NCBI GenBank assembly: GCA_963677395.2
Contig: OY781965.2
Span: forward strand, 1,984,001 to 2,048,000
Reading direction: 5' to 3'
Source: G963667975 sp963677395
GTDB lineage: Bacteria; Bacteroidota; Bacteroidia; Bacteroidales; G963667975
DNA: 64,000 nucleotides
In this document: positions 1 through 8,867 of the stretch, piece after piece
Position numbering within the stretch: position 1 is the stretch's first letter
Layout of the letters: every line of letters starts with the position of its first letter
Program-made: the position numbers and the translations under genes
Notes under the pieces: generated by a model
What the model was told of the DNA's origin: nothing
The model's input: the letters and a program-made list of their open reading frames with translations, nothing else
Databases searched by the model: none

Positions 1-1004
1 TTCCCATTGGCTTTATTCATTTTATCAAAATAATCGGATAATGTTGTTTTAACATTTCTCCTATATCTTGCACCTATTTCCAATTTCTTCTCAATATCTA
101 AATCAAAACCATAAAAATAATGAGCTAATCTTTGAGATGTAGTATAATCAATCATATTTGGATAAGGTGGGGAAGAAATGACTATATCAATCGATTCATC
201 CTCAATTTGGCAAATTTCAGAAATATCGTTATTATATACAGCGGTTTGGTTTACCAAATCTGTATAAATAGAATTGTATTCTAGTGGTAATAACTTTTTT
301 GTGTTTTCAATGTCGTTCAATAAGCTTTTTAAATTAGATTTAAAAGTTTTATAGACATCGGTATCTCTTATTTGGTATACCTTTGGGAGCATATTGTCTG
401 CAATACAACTCATCCCTCTATCTTGATTTGAACTTGAATTTAGTAAGGATGATACAATTATATTATAGATTGATTTTTTTATATCATCAGTCTGCAAATC
501 CTTTCTGGTAATAAAGAAACAAATTACATTAAAATTTATAAAAGTGAACCATTTTTGTAATTCTTCTATATATTTATTATCAGATAATATTAAATTGATA
601 TAATTTTCATCAGGATTATAATCTGATATTTCAGCTTCTATCTCTACCTTGATTAAGGATAAATCAATTTCAGGATTGAATAGTTTAAACAAACCATTGA
701 CAAAATGATATGAAATTTTTGATACATCATTCGAAATAGGGAGTCTCCCAAGAATTAAAGCTTGAAAAAAAGTTGTTCCTATACCCATGAATGGATCAAA
801 AACCTTAGCTTTAGGTTCTGTCAATACTTCAATTAATGAATATGGAATTTCCGGAATGTATGTTGCAGGATACCAATGATATTTTCTTGAATTAAACGGT
901 TGAATTACATTTTTAAAAACGGGTGGTTTAGGATAGAAAGACCAATTGATATTATTTAAAATTGGTTTTATGTCATTGATATTTTTTACTAATAAATTAT
1001 CCAT
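1..1004 (-). CDS. DNA methyltransferase (N4-cytosine/N6-adenine type), partial, 3' end cut by window edge
   Basis: About 334 codons are visible from an ATG at 1004; the stop lies beyond the left edge. Residues 70-78 read DPFMGIGTT, the SAM-binding motif I of amino-methyltransferases (D-PF-G-G-T). About residues 278-281 read SPPY, the catalytic motif IV, followed by PNMIDY. The order motif I then SPPY, with some 200 residues between, fits the alpha or gamma class of DNA N4/N6 methyltransferases. Expected role: SAM-dependent methylation of an exocyclic amino group in a specific DNA sequence. The start overlaps the stop of the upstream HD gene by 8 bases, so the two are almost certainly co-transcribed and perhaps translationally coupled. 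The sequence is very AT-rich, like an acquired module. The class is well supported; the target sequence and any partner nuclease beyond the edge are unknown. Confidence 0.85.
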   Translation of the reverse strand, partial: MDNLLVKNINDIKPILNNINWSFYPKPPVFKNVIQPFNSRKYHWYPATYIPEIPYSLIEVLTEPKAKVFDPFMGIGTTFFQALILGRLPISNDVSKISYHFVNGLFKLFNPEIDLSLIKVEIEAEISDYNPDENYINLILSDNKYIEELQKWFTFINFNVICFFITRKDLQTDDIKKSIYNIIVSSLLNSSSNQDRGMSCIADNMLPKVYQIRDTDVYKTFKSNLKSLLNDIENTKKLLPLEYNSIYTDLVNQTAVYNNDISEICQIEDESIDIVISSPPYPNMIDYTTSQRLAHYFYGFDLDIEKKLEIGARYRRNVKTTLSDYFDKMNKANG

Positions 1005-2541
1005 ATATTATTTCGGAATAGAGTTCGTGTTCGTTAATTTTATCGTCGTTTAGAAAATGAGAAAGAAAATCTTTTATCGTATTTTTTATGTTTTCTATAT
1101 TTTCTGGTTTTAAATTACTTTTATCATCGAAAATATCAATATTTGTATATTCTTTATTCTTTAGGAGTATTGATAAGTGTAATTCCTTAGATGAAAAACC
1201 TAAATCTTGAGACTTCTCTTCGGTTGTGAATACAGTCACTTTTCTGTTGGTTTTATTATAATCTAATATTGGATGAATTCCAATATTTGGGGACTTAATT
1301 TTATATAAATTGAATTTGTTTATTGCTTTTTCTCGCATTGTTAAGATCAGATCTTTGTGTTCATACAGTTCATTATCTATTAACAACTTTACAGTGCTCT
1401 CTTTTAATTCGTAATTTATTTTTAGTTTTTTTTCATCTGAGTTATATGATATTCCCTTTATTCCTCTGATAATTTGTTGTATGAGTTCCGACAACTCAAT
1501 TTCCTCTATAACTTCAGGTTTAATTAGTAACGATATTTGATTCTCAATATGCTCTCTAGTTTCTAAATTTAAAAATTCTTTGTACCTATCTAATTTAGTT
1601 GTTGTATAAATGGCAAAACAACCATATAATTGACCACACATAAGACTCGAAACAATATTTGAAACTTCAGAAGATGTTCTTGATAATTTTTCTAGTAATT
1701 GATAATCTACATCATACCAAGCAAATCCAATGTTTTTGTTTTCTTGTTTCTGGAAAAGTTCAAATGCTTCAGTAAGCATGTATTTTGCGGAAAATTCTTC
1801 TGGATTTAATAGTAATAATTTATATAATTGCTCTCTTACTTTAATCCAATCATTTATTAAAGATAAATTTTTATCTTCAATTCTTAGTTTATCATTTTCA
1901 ATCCAAATAGATTTTGCTAGTTTAATAGGTAATTCTTTATCTTTAAATAGTCCAATATGATACGCCAAGCGACAAACATTATCGATATTATCAAGATCAA
2001 TAGATCCACTTAATATTTTCCCTAGCTTACCTTTTCCATTTATGTAATCACCTATTGTTTTTATATCACTATCAGTAAACTTAAGAACTTTTAAGCTGCT
2101 ATATAATTCTTCAAGTCTACCAAAATAGATTGGTTCAAAAGATGCTGCTTTATATGTGTAAGATTCATATTTTTTCCCAGTTGCGGCATAATAAAACATA
2201 TTCTCAGGCTTTACTCCTTCAACATATTCCAAACTATGGCCAAATGCAGAGTTATATACATCATGGAAAATTGAAGCAATAATAAATAATTGTTTCTCAC
2301 GAATGGAGAGATTATAGTGCCCATTTTCTAAATTAACTAGAGCTAAATGGCATGTACCTAAGGTGTGTTCAAATCGATTTACATTTGCACCTCCAGTTAA
2401 ACATAATGAATTAATATTGCAAAGTCTTAGTTCTCTAAGTCTTTGAACTTCAGGTGTAAATATTACATGCCAAGCATAATCTGGGAGATAAATTGGCCCA
2501 TATAATACATCGTAAATATATTTGTTTTTATGCTTATACAT
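997..2541 (-). CDS. HD-domain phosphohydrolase (dGTPase/SAMHD1-like core)
   Basis: A 514-residue protein with no signal peptide. The N-terminal third has the HD signature in order: QRLRELR near 33-39, RFEH with H59, the HD doublet at H93-D94 followed by a further His at 102, and a late metal-site region at about 180-196 reading SIDLDNIDNVCR. This layout matches dGTPase/SAMHD1-type HD hydrolases, which use a metal to cleave nucleotide phosphoesters. The C-terminal 250 residues I do not recognise. The last 8 bases overlap the start of the DNA methyltransferase gene, so this is the first gene of a two-gene (or longer) unit. By inference it could be the effector of a methylation-linked defence system or a nucleotide-depleting enzyme; nothing here proves that. 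Family call fairly sure, function open. Confidence 0.75.
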   Translation of the reverse strand: MYKHKNKYIYDVLYGPIYLPDYAWHVIFTPEVQRLRELRLCNINSLCLTGGANVNRFEHTLGTCHLALVNLENGHYNLSIREKQLFIIASIFHDVYNSAFGHSLEYVEGVKPENMFYYAATGKKYESYTYKAASFEPIYFGRLEELYSSLKVLKFTDSDIKTIGDYINGKGKLGKILSGSIDLDNIDNVCRLAYHIGLFKDKELPIKLAKSIWIENDKLRIEDKNLSLINDWIKVREQLYKLLLLNPEEFSAKYMLTEAFELFQKQENKNIGFAWYDVDYQLLEKLSRTSSEVSNIVSSLMCGQLYGCFAIYTTTKLDRYKEFLNLETREHIENQISLLIKPEVIEEIELSELIQQIIRGIKGISYNSDEKKLKINYELKESTVKLLIDNELYEHKDLILTMREKAINKFNLYKIKSPNIGIHPILDYNKTNRKVTVFTTEEKSQDLGFSSKELHLSILLKNKEYTNIDIFDDKSNLKPENIENIKNTIKDFLSHFLNDDKINEHELYSEIIYG

Positions 2542-3159
2542 GTAGCTTAAAGAATTTAAATTTTAAAAATAAACATCTTCGTTATTGTAGGATTTAAAGA
2601 TCAAACACTTACAAATGCCGTGTAGCCCCGTCTTGTCTTGTCTACAATGAAACCTAATGAATAAATATCAACAATTGTATTTATTTCCACTTTATAAAAG
2701 CAATTGATTTTTTAATAGCTCAAATATACACATATTTATAAAGAAACATGTAACTCTGATTACAAATTAGTTTTAGTGTTTGCAACTTACATATACTAAA
2801 ATAAAATTAGGAAAATAATTCATAACATTACATTTCAGCTAAAAAAGATCCAAGATGCTCCTTTATTTTAAAATTTAGCATTAAAATAATTATAACTGTT
2901 TAAGTCTCAAGAAGATTTCAAAACTACGTATTTTGAAAAAATAATAGGAGTATAAAGAAGATTTAGGGTCTGTCCCAATTAAACGATAATAAATAATGAA
3001 TACCGGAATATAATAGTTTCAGAATGTTTGTTTTATATTGAAAAAATCAAAGGGTTTATAGCGTAAGTTAGCCGGATTTCTCATCTGGAAAAAATCCGGC
3101 TAACAGTTTTTTTAATGATAATTTCTTTTATAGCGAAGCGATTCTATGTATAGAAAATC
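2542..3159. other. Intergenic region without a recognisable gene
   Basis: Very AT-rich DNA between the HD gene start and the YD-repeat gene end. Apart from the hairpin at 3067-3113 I see no coding region, tRNA or repeat. It probably marks the boundary between the methyltransferase/HD module and the resident chromosome. Confidence 0.5.
3067..3113. terminator. Hairpin terminator candidate
   Basis: A perfect 13-bp inverted repeat, GTTAGCCGGATTT paired with AAATCCGGCTAAC across a 12-base loop, followed on the plus strand by seven T. It lies just beyond the 3' end of the minus-strand YD-repeat gene, so it may serve that gene although the T run is on the plus strand. Confidence 0.6.
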
Positions 3160-4053
3160 CTATTCATAAAAATCATATTCGTCTTTCAGGATGTAGTTTT
3201 CTCCGGTTCGGGTGTTCCCGGTGTTATTGCTGATCTGTAAGCCGTTTTCATCATATTCGAATTCGCTTCTGGAAACCAGCAAATCATTTTTGTCGTATTC
3301 TTCCTGGAGGATTGTTCGTCCGGCTTCATCATATTCATGAATGATTTTCCGGAGGCGCAAAGCGGTTTCTTCTATGTATTCAATAAGTTGATTTTTATCA
3401 TCATATTGATATGCATATCGTTCAATTAATTGGTTATTGTCGTTAATAACCCGGCTTTTGATGTGTTGGCTTTGCTCATTGTATTCATGCAATGTAGTAT
3501 ATGCTCTGTTTTCATCGGAATCTCTGTATTCAACCTGTAGAATGTCTCCCTTGTCAGAGTAGGTATATTGCTTGAAAATGAGTTCGTTATTATCAATACC
3601 CAAAACTCTTTCTGTTTTAATTTTTCCGTTTGTATGAGTCCATTCGGTAATTGACTCTATCTCACCTTCGTCATCCTGTGTTGTTTTTTTGATTAATTCA
3701 CCGTTTGCAGAATATTCATACGTAATCAGATCGATTCCACCGGTTTCGTAATGAACCTGTTCTTCGGTAATTTGCTGTTTTTCATTGTATTTCAGTTCTC
3801 TTTTTTCAGCGGGAGCTTCATCGTCGAACCAAACAGCTTCTGATACCAGATTTCCATGTTCGTTGTATGTGTAGGTATTGCGTTGTTCAAGCTGCTCATT
3901 GCTATCAAATGTTTCTTGCAGAATGAGTTTTCCTTCGGGCGAAAATTCTGATTTGGTTTGCAGATAGCCTTCAAGCTCAACATCGTTCTGAATTGTTGAA
4001 AAACCACTGATGTTGAATCGATAACGGGATAGGTAGTGAATTTTTTTATCCAT
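3160..4053 (-). CDS. YD/RHS-like repeat protein, cytoplasmic
   Basis: A 297-residue, acidic, hydrophilic protein made almost entirely of degenerate repeats of about 20 residues, of the type Y-x-Y-D/N-x-x-G-x-L-I/V. Examples are YNEHGNLV, YSANGELI, YSDKGDIL, YDDKNQLI, YDEAGRTI and YDENGLQI. These resemble YD (RHS) or MORN-type beta-strand repeats. There is no signal peptide, membrane span or C-terminal toxin domain, and the protein is far too short to be an Rhs toxin. It stands alone, divergent from the prolyl oligopeptidase gene with 157 bases between starts, and may share a regulatory region with it. A structural or binding role is likely, but no specific function can be assigned. Confidence 0.6.
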   Translation of the reverse strand: MDKKIHYLSRYRFNISGFSTIQNDVELEGYLQTKSEFSPEGKLILQETFDSNEQLEQRNTYTYNEHGNLVSEAVWFDDEAPAEKRELKYNEKQQITEEQVHYETGGIDLITYEYSANGELIKKTTQDDEGEIESITEWTHTNGKIKTERVLGIDNNELIFKQYTYSDKGDILQVEYRDSDENRAYTTLHEYNEQSQHIKSRVINDNNQLIERYAYQYDDKNQLIEYIEETALRLRKIIHEYDEAGRTILQEEYDKNDLLVSRSEFEYDENGLQISNNTGNTRTGENYILKDEYDFYE

Positions 4054-4210
4054 GAGTTCTGTTTTTTTCGAAATGCAAAGATGCTATTTTTTTATGCTTG
4101 AACCTTAACAAAAAGCGTTGCAAGCGGTTTTTACGTAAATTTATGCCCTGAATTAAGTACGATTATTTCTTGTAGGGAAATTGAATTGTAATATTAATAA
4201 ACTGAGATAG

Positions 4211-6415
4211 ATGAAAAAAACAGTAATGATGGGAGTAATGCTTTCCCTTGCAATTGTGAGCAACGGGCAACAACCGTTCAAGTATCCTGTAACGAAAAAG
4301 GTAAATCAGGTTGATGATTATTATGGGAACAAAGTTCCGGATCCGTATCGTTGGCTGGAAGATGATAATTCTGCAGAAACAGCAAAATGGGTTGTTGAGC
4401 AGAATAAACTCACCCAATCTTATCTGTCGAAAATTCCTTACCGGAATCAGATAAAGGATTGTTTAACAAATATCTGGAACTTTCCGAAATACTCGGTTCC
4501 GTTTTGGGCCGGAAAACGAATGTTGTTTTATATGAACAATGGTTTGCAGAACCAGAGTGCACTTTATATAAAGGATAATCCTGAAGCTGAACAACGTCTG
4601 TTCCTTGATCCGAATGAGTTATCAAGCGACGGAACAGTTTCAATTGGAGCTGTTTCTGTTTCAAAAAATAACGACTATGTTGCTTTTGCGACTTCTGCAT
4701 CAGGCTCCGACTGGCAAACAATTCGCATAAAAAAGATTACAGGCGAAATGCTCGAAGATCAGATTCCCTGGGTGAAATTTTCGTCAATAGCGTGGTATAG
4801 GAATGGCTTTTTTTATAGTCGTTATGAAAAACCTAAAGGAAGCGAACTAAGTGTAAAAAATGAATTTCATAAGGTTTATTATCATAAACTTGGAATTAAA
4901 TATACTGAGGATCAATTGATTTATGAAAATGAAAAATACCCGCTTCGTAACTATGCTGCAATGGTAACCGAAGATGAACGTTATCTGATTATTTCCGAAA
5001 CCGAAAGTACTAGTGGTAACGCATTGCGTGTGAAAGATTTGCGTAAACAGGATTCGGAATGGATCGTTTTGGTTGGCGATTTCAATGCAGATTATGATTT
5101 GATTGGTAATGCTGATGATGATCTCTATTTTCATACCAATGCAAATGCTCCACGATATAAAGTTGTTCGTGTTAATCCCTTAAATTCTAATACTCCTGAT
5201 TTTATAGATGTGATACCACAAAACGATATGGTTCTGCAATCAACAACGATGGTCGTAAATAAGCTGGTAACCGTTTATATGCGGAATGCAAGTAGTGCAG
5301 CGTTTATTTACAATACATCCGGACAATTAGAAAAAGAGATTGAAGTACCGGGAATAGGAACGATGAGCGGTGTTTCGGGTGAAAAAGGTAATTCGGTAGT
5401 GTTTATGTCGTTTACAACATTTACCCAACCTGCTACTATTTATAAAATGGATGTAAATATTGGTACTCCGGAAGTTTTATTTAAACCGGATATGAAACAT
5501 GTTTTTTCTGAATTTATTACGGAACAGGTATTTTATCCCAGTAAAGATGGTACTCAGATTCCAATGTTTATCGTGTATAAGAAAGGAATTAAACTGGATG
5601 GAACAAATCCAACTTTACTTTACGGATATGGCGGGTTTAATATAAGTCTTACACCAAATTTCAGTATTTCGAGAATGTTGTTTCTGGAAAACGGAGGAAT
5701 TTATGCCGTAGCAAATCTTCGGGGTGGTGGCGAATTTGGAAAAGAGTGGCATCAGGCGGGTACTATTTTGAAAAAGCAAAATGTGTTTGATGATTTTATT
5801 TCAGCTGCTGAATATTTGATAAATAACAAATACACATCCTCTTCAAAGCTGGCTATCCAGGGTGGCTCAAACGGCGGCTTACTTGTGGGCGCTTGTATAA
5901 CTCAACGCCCGGAATTGTTTAAAGTGGCATTGCCTGCCGTTGGCGTTATGGATATGCTTCGTTATCATAAATTTACCATTGGATGGGCATGGAAAGATGA
6001 TTATGGTACGAGTGAAGATAAAGATCAGTTTTATTATCTGAAAGGATATTCACCCTTGCATAATATCCGTAAGGGTGTAAAATACCCTGCAACATTGGTT
6101 ACAACTGCCGATCATGATGATCGCGTTGTGCCTGCACACTCTTTTAAATTTGCTGCGGCCTTACAAGCAGCACAAGCCGGAAATAATCCAACGTTGATAC
6201 GTATTGAAACAAAGGCAGGCCATGGTGCAGGAAAACCAACTTCAAAAGCGATAGAAGAAGCAGCCGATATATGGGCTTTTACATTCTATAATCTCGGAAT
6301 AAAATTTACAAATCCTTGTCAACTTCCTAAAAAAATTGATCCATTGCGTCCGGTTGATAAGGCTAAGATAACCCCATCAGTTAAGCCTAAAACTAAACTT
6401 AAGCCTAAACAATAA
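4211..6415 (+). CDS. Prolyl oligopeptidase, S9A family serine peptidase, secreted
   Basis: 734 residues beginning with a signal peptide (residues 1-19, ending SNGQ), so the enzyme is exported. The mature N-terminus carries the YGNKVPDPYRWLED hallmark of S9A peptidases, followed by the seven-bladed propeller region and a C-terminal alpha/beta hydrolase domain. The catalytic triad is visible: Ser553 in GGSNGG, Asp636 in DHDDRV and His671 in KAGHGAG, close to the numbering of the porcine enzyme (554/641/680). The substrate-binding Arg after the Asp pair is also present. The enzyme should cleave short peptides after proline. The C-terminus ends in a Lys/Pro-rich tail of about 25 residues. It is monocistronic, with a strong terminator directly downstream. 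Confidence 0.95.
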   Translation: MKKTVMMGVMLSLAIVSNGQQPFKYPVTKKVNQVDDYYGNKVPDPYRWLEDDNSAETAKWVVEQNKLTQSYLSKIPYRNQIKDCLTNIWNFPKYSVPFWAGKRMLFYMNNGLQNQSALYIKDNPEAEQRLFLDPNELSSDGTVSIGAVSVSKNNDYVAFATSASGSDWQTIRIKKITGEMLEDQIPWVKFSSIAWYRNGFFYSRYEKPKGSELSVKNEFHKVYYHKLGIKYTEDQLIYENEKYPLRNYAAMVTEDERYLIISETESTSGNALRVKDLRKQDSEWIVLVGDFNADYDLIGNADDDLYFHTNANAPRYKVVRVNPLNSNTPDFIDVIPQNDMVLQSTTMVVNKLVTVYMRNASSAAFIYNTSGQLEKEIEVPGIGTMSGVSGEKGNSVVFMSFTTFTQPATIYKMDVNIGTPEVLFKPDMKHVFSEFITEQVFYPSKDGTQIPMFIVYKKGIKLDGTNPTLLYGYGGFNISLTPNFSISRMLFLENGGIYAVANLRGGGEFGKEWHQAGTILKKQNVFDDFISAAEYLINNKYTSSSKLAIQGGSNGGLLVGACITQRPELFKVALPAVGVMDMLRYHKFTIGWAWKDDYGTSEDKDQFYYLKGYSPLHNIRKGVKYPATLVTTADHDDRVVPAHSFKFAAALQAAQAGNNPTLIRIETKAGHGAGKPTSKAIEEAADIWAFTFYNLGIKFTNPCQLPKKIDPLRPVDKAKITPSVKPKTKLKPKQ

Positions 6416-6446
6416 ATAAGCGAACCTTTAGTTCTAAACCGTTTTA

Positions 6447-6487
6447 AAAACCCCTTGTATTTATTTTTATACAAGGGGTTTTGTTTT
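6447..6487 (+). terminator. Rho-independent terminator of the prolyl oligopeptidase gene
   Basis: A perfect 14-bp stem, AAAACCCCTTGTAT with ATACAAGGGGTTTT, an 8-base T-rich loop and a following T-rich tract. It lies 31 bases after the stop codon. Confidence 0.9.
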
Positions 6488-6515
6488 GTAATTAATATAG
6501 AATAACGTATTTTTG
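6485..6515 (+). promoter_or_regulatory. Bacteroidota-type promoter for the ROK gene
   Basis: TTTG at 6485-6488, a 19-base spacer, then TATTTTTG at 6508-6515. This matches the Bacteroidota -33/-7 consensus (TTTG and TAnnTTTG) with ideal spacing. The ATG follows 20 bases after the -7 element. Confidence 0.7.
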
Positions 6516-6535
6516 CATAATTCTATAATAACCCT

Positions 6536-7639
6536 ATGAATCTTTTTACTGACTCTCGTATTGTATTAACGCTTGATGCAGGTGGAACAACCTTTGAATT
6601 TAATGCGATCCAATCTGGGAAAATTTTATTAGAACCTGTGATTTTTTCGTCCGGTGACCTCTCCAAAAATGAGCTCATTGCCATGATTATTGAAGGGTTT
6701 ACAGTTGTTACCCGTCAATTGAAAGAAAGAACTGCTTCTGCAATCAGTTTTTGTTTTCCCGGTCCTGCCGACTATGAAAACGGAATAATCGGAGATTTGG
6801 AAAATATTCCTGCGTTTAAAGGCGGAGTACCCTTGAAAGCGATATTGGAAGACCATTTTCAAATTCCGGTTTTTATTAATAATGATGGCGATTTATTTAC
6901 GTTGGGTGAAGCAATGGTTGGACTATTGAATGAAATTAATACATGCAGCGCAGCGGTAGGGAATACACATCAATATCATAGCTTATTAGGAATTACCTTG
7001 GGGACTGGTTTCGGTTCTGGTTTTGTGTATCAGAACAAGATTCTCTTTGGTGAAAATGGTGCAGCTTTTGAGATAAACAGGATGAGTAGTCGTTATGCCG
7101 GATTAGCCAGTGTAGAAGATGTGTGCAGTATCAGAGGAATAAAAAGATTGTTTGCAAAATACTCAGGATTAGGTGAATCCGTAATTCCTGAGCCGAAAGA
7201 AATAAATGCAATTGCCGAAGATGTAACACATCCTTACCATAAGGCAGCAATACAAACATGGGAAGAGTTTGGTACAATTGCCGGTGATGCAATCGTAAAT
7301 GCAGTAACACTTACGGATAGCAATGTGGTGATTGGCGGAGGCCCCTCAAAAGCCTGGAAATGGTTTATGCCCTCGTTGGTAAAAGCCATGAATGAGCCCT
7401 TTCGTGAAAATTGTTCCAAGTTGATTTCACGCGCAGAAATTATGATATATAATTGGGAAGATGAAACTCAAAGAGCAGATTTTCTTAATAGTAAACAAAT
7501 AGAACTTAAAGTAGGAAGTAAAACAATACTCTACGATCCTGTAAAACGTGTGAGTGTGGGTGTAAGCCGATTGGGAACAGCAAGTGCCGTTGCCCTTGGT
7601 GCCTATGCTTTTGCTCTGGAAAAAATGGGGAGTAATTAA
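6536..7639 (+). CDS. ROK-family protein (sugar kinase-like)
   Basis: 367 residues. The N-terminus has the ASKHA/ROK phosphate-1 motif LTLDAGGTTFEF (about residues 11-22), a central NNDGDLFTLGEA segment with the putative catalytic Asp, GITLGTGFGSG for phosphate binding, and a late GGGPSKAW adenosine-type motif. ROK proteins are sugar kinases or sugar-responsive repressors. There is no N-terminal DNA-binding helix-turn-helix here, which favours a kinase such as a glucokinase. The usual ROK zinc motif (CxCGxxGCxE) is missing: the equivalent stretch contains only a single Cys (DVCSIRG). The substrate cannot be read from the sequence. The gene has its own promoter and converges on the MbnH-like gene. 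Confidence 0.8.
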   Translation: MNLFTDSRIVLTLDAGGTTFEFNAIQSGKILLEPVIFSSGDLSKNELIAMIIEGFTVVTRQLKERTASAISFCFPGPADYENGIIGDLENIPAFKGGVPLKAILEDHFQIPVFINNDGDLFTLGEAMVGLLNEINTCSAAVGNTHQYHSLLGITLGTGFGSGFVYQNKILFGENGAAFEINRMSSRYAGLASVEDVCSIRGIKRLFAKYSGLGESVIPEPKEINAIAEDVTHPYHKAAIQTWEEFGTIAGDAIVNAVTLTDSNVVIGGGPSKAWKWFMPSLVKAMNEPFRENCSKLISRAEIMIYNWEDETQRADFLNSKQIELKVGSKTILYDPVKRVSVGVSRLGTASAVALGAYAFALEKMGSN

Positions 7640-7664
7640 GAGTTATAAATTAATTTTGTCATTT

Positions 7665-8861
7665 TTACCAATTCAAATCACTTGGTTTGCTGAAACTTGT
7701 ATCCGTAATAAATTGTTGATCGCTGAGCGTTTTTAAAAAGGCTTTGAGTTGTTGCTTTTCGGTAGGAGTAAGTTGAGCTCCCTGATTTTGTGCATGATGC
7801 ATCAGCGGACTGGTGTACTGAGTGAGGATTATACCTTCGCTATAAAAGTCAATTACTTCATCAAGATTTTTAAATCGTCCATCGTGCATATAGGGTGCTG
7901 TAAACTCAATGTTTCGTAATGAAGGGGCTTTGTATGCTCCTTTATCTACCGGGTTTTGCGTAATAGAAAACCGGTCACGGGGATCATTAAACTGGGTATC
8001 TTTTCCATTGTTGTAAAACAAATACGTAGAGAATAAAGGATTTCCGCCTCCTCCGTGACAGTGAAAGCAGTCGGCACCATCTTCGGTGGTAAAAAGATTG
8101 TATCCCATTAATTCTTCAGGTGTCAGGCTTGACTCCCCTCTTAAGTACTTGTCAAATTTGGAATTGGATGAAATCAGTGTGCGTACAAATTGTGCAATGG
8201 CCTTGCTTATTCGGTCAATGTTGATTTCTGATGTTCCGAATGTAGCTTTAAACATGGGAGGATACATGGGGTCAGAAGCAATGAGTTGTACGGTTTTTTC
8301 AATATTTCCATTGATTTCGTGAGGAGCAGCAATTGCCATCCAAACCAGTGATTCCAGATTTTTATAATTGTATTGTGGTAAAGCCGGAATACCATAGGCA
8401 GTATTACCAAACTTTGTATTACTGCTGTGAATCATTCCGTTCCAGAGATATCCATTGGAGTTGAACACCAGATTCATCAGCGGAAGGGCATAGTGAGGTG
8501 TTGCAATACCAGTTAAACCGAACGTTTTTCCTCCGGGGAAACGGGCATTATTAATTCCGGGTTCAAATGCACTGCTTTGCGTGTGACAAGATGAGCAACT
8601 CATCAGCGAATCAGGGTGCGTACGACCGGAAAGTCTCCCGTCGTAAAATAGATATCGCCCCAATCGAATACCTTCCACAGTCATGGGGTTGTCGTCAGGA
8701 ATGTTAAGTTTGGTCGGGAAAAATTTTGGAATCTGAATCGTATAGGAAGTGGGCTTGAATGCAGGCGTTACCTCGGTATCCTTATGGCATGACATCAGGA
8801 ATGGAAACAGAATCAGTAATATCCATGCTGATTTACGTTTTATGCCCGGAATCAGATTCAT
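7665..8861 (-). CDS. Di-haem cytochrome c peroxidase family lipoprotein (MbnH/MauG-like)
   Basis: 398 residues with a lipoprotein signal peptide (FLMSC, lipidated Cys25), so it is anchored in the envelope. Two c-type haem sites are present: C89-S-S-C92-H93 and C265-F-H-C268-H269. Late motifs APYMHDGRF and LDEVIDFYSEG are typical of bacterial cytochrome c peroxidase/MauG proteins. The start lies 6 bases after the stop of the MbnP-like gene. In characterised pairs MbnH is a di-haem enzyme that oxidises a tryptophan of MbnP to kynurenine, creating a copper site. A similar role is inferred here from the family and gene pairing. A plain peroxidase remains possible, but the neighbour makes the MbnH assignment more likely. 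Confidence 0.85.
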   Translation of the reverse strand: MNLIPGIKRKSAWILLILFPFLMSCHKDTEVTPAFKPTSYTIQIPKFFPTKLNIPDDNPMTVEGIRLGRYLFYDGRLSGRTHPDSLMSCSSCHTQSSAFEPGINNARFPGGKTFGLTGIATPHYALPLMNLVFNSNGYLWNGMIHSSNTKFGNTAYGIPALPQYNYKNLESLVWMAIAAPHEINGNIEKTVQLIASDPMYPPMFKATFGTSEINIDRISKAIAQFVRTLISSNSKFDKYLRGESSLTPEELMGYNLFTTEDGADCFHCHGGGGNPLFSTYLFYNNGKDTQFNDPRDRFSITQNPVDKGAYKAPSLRNIEFTAPYMHDGRFKNLDEVIDFYSEGIILTQYTSPLMHHAQNQGAQLTPTEKQQLKAFLKTLSDQQFITDTSFSKPSDLNW

Positions 8862-8867
8862 TACACT

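Noticed and set aside
3160..4053. Rhs-type toxin
   Set aside because: Only YD-like repeats are present; there is no export signal, core closure motif or C-terminal toxin domain.
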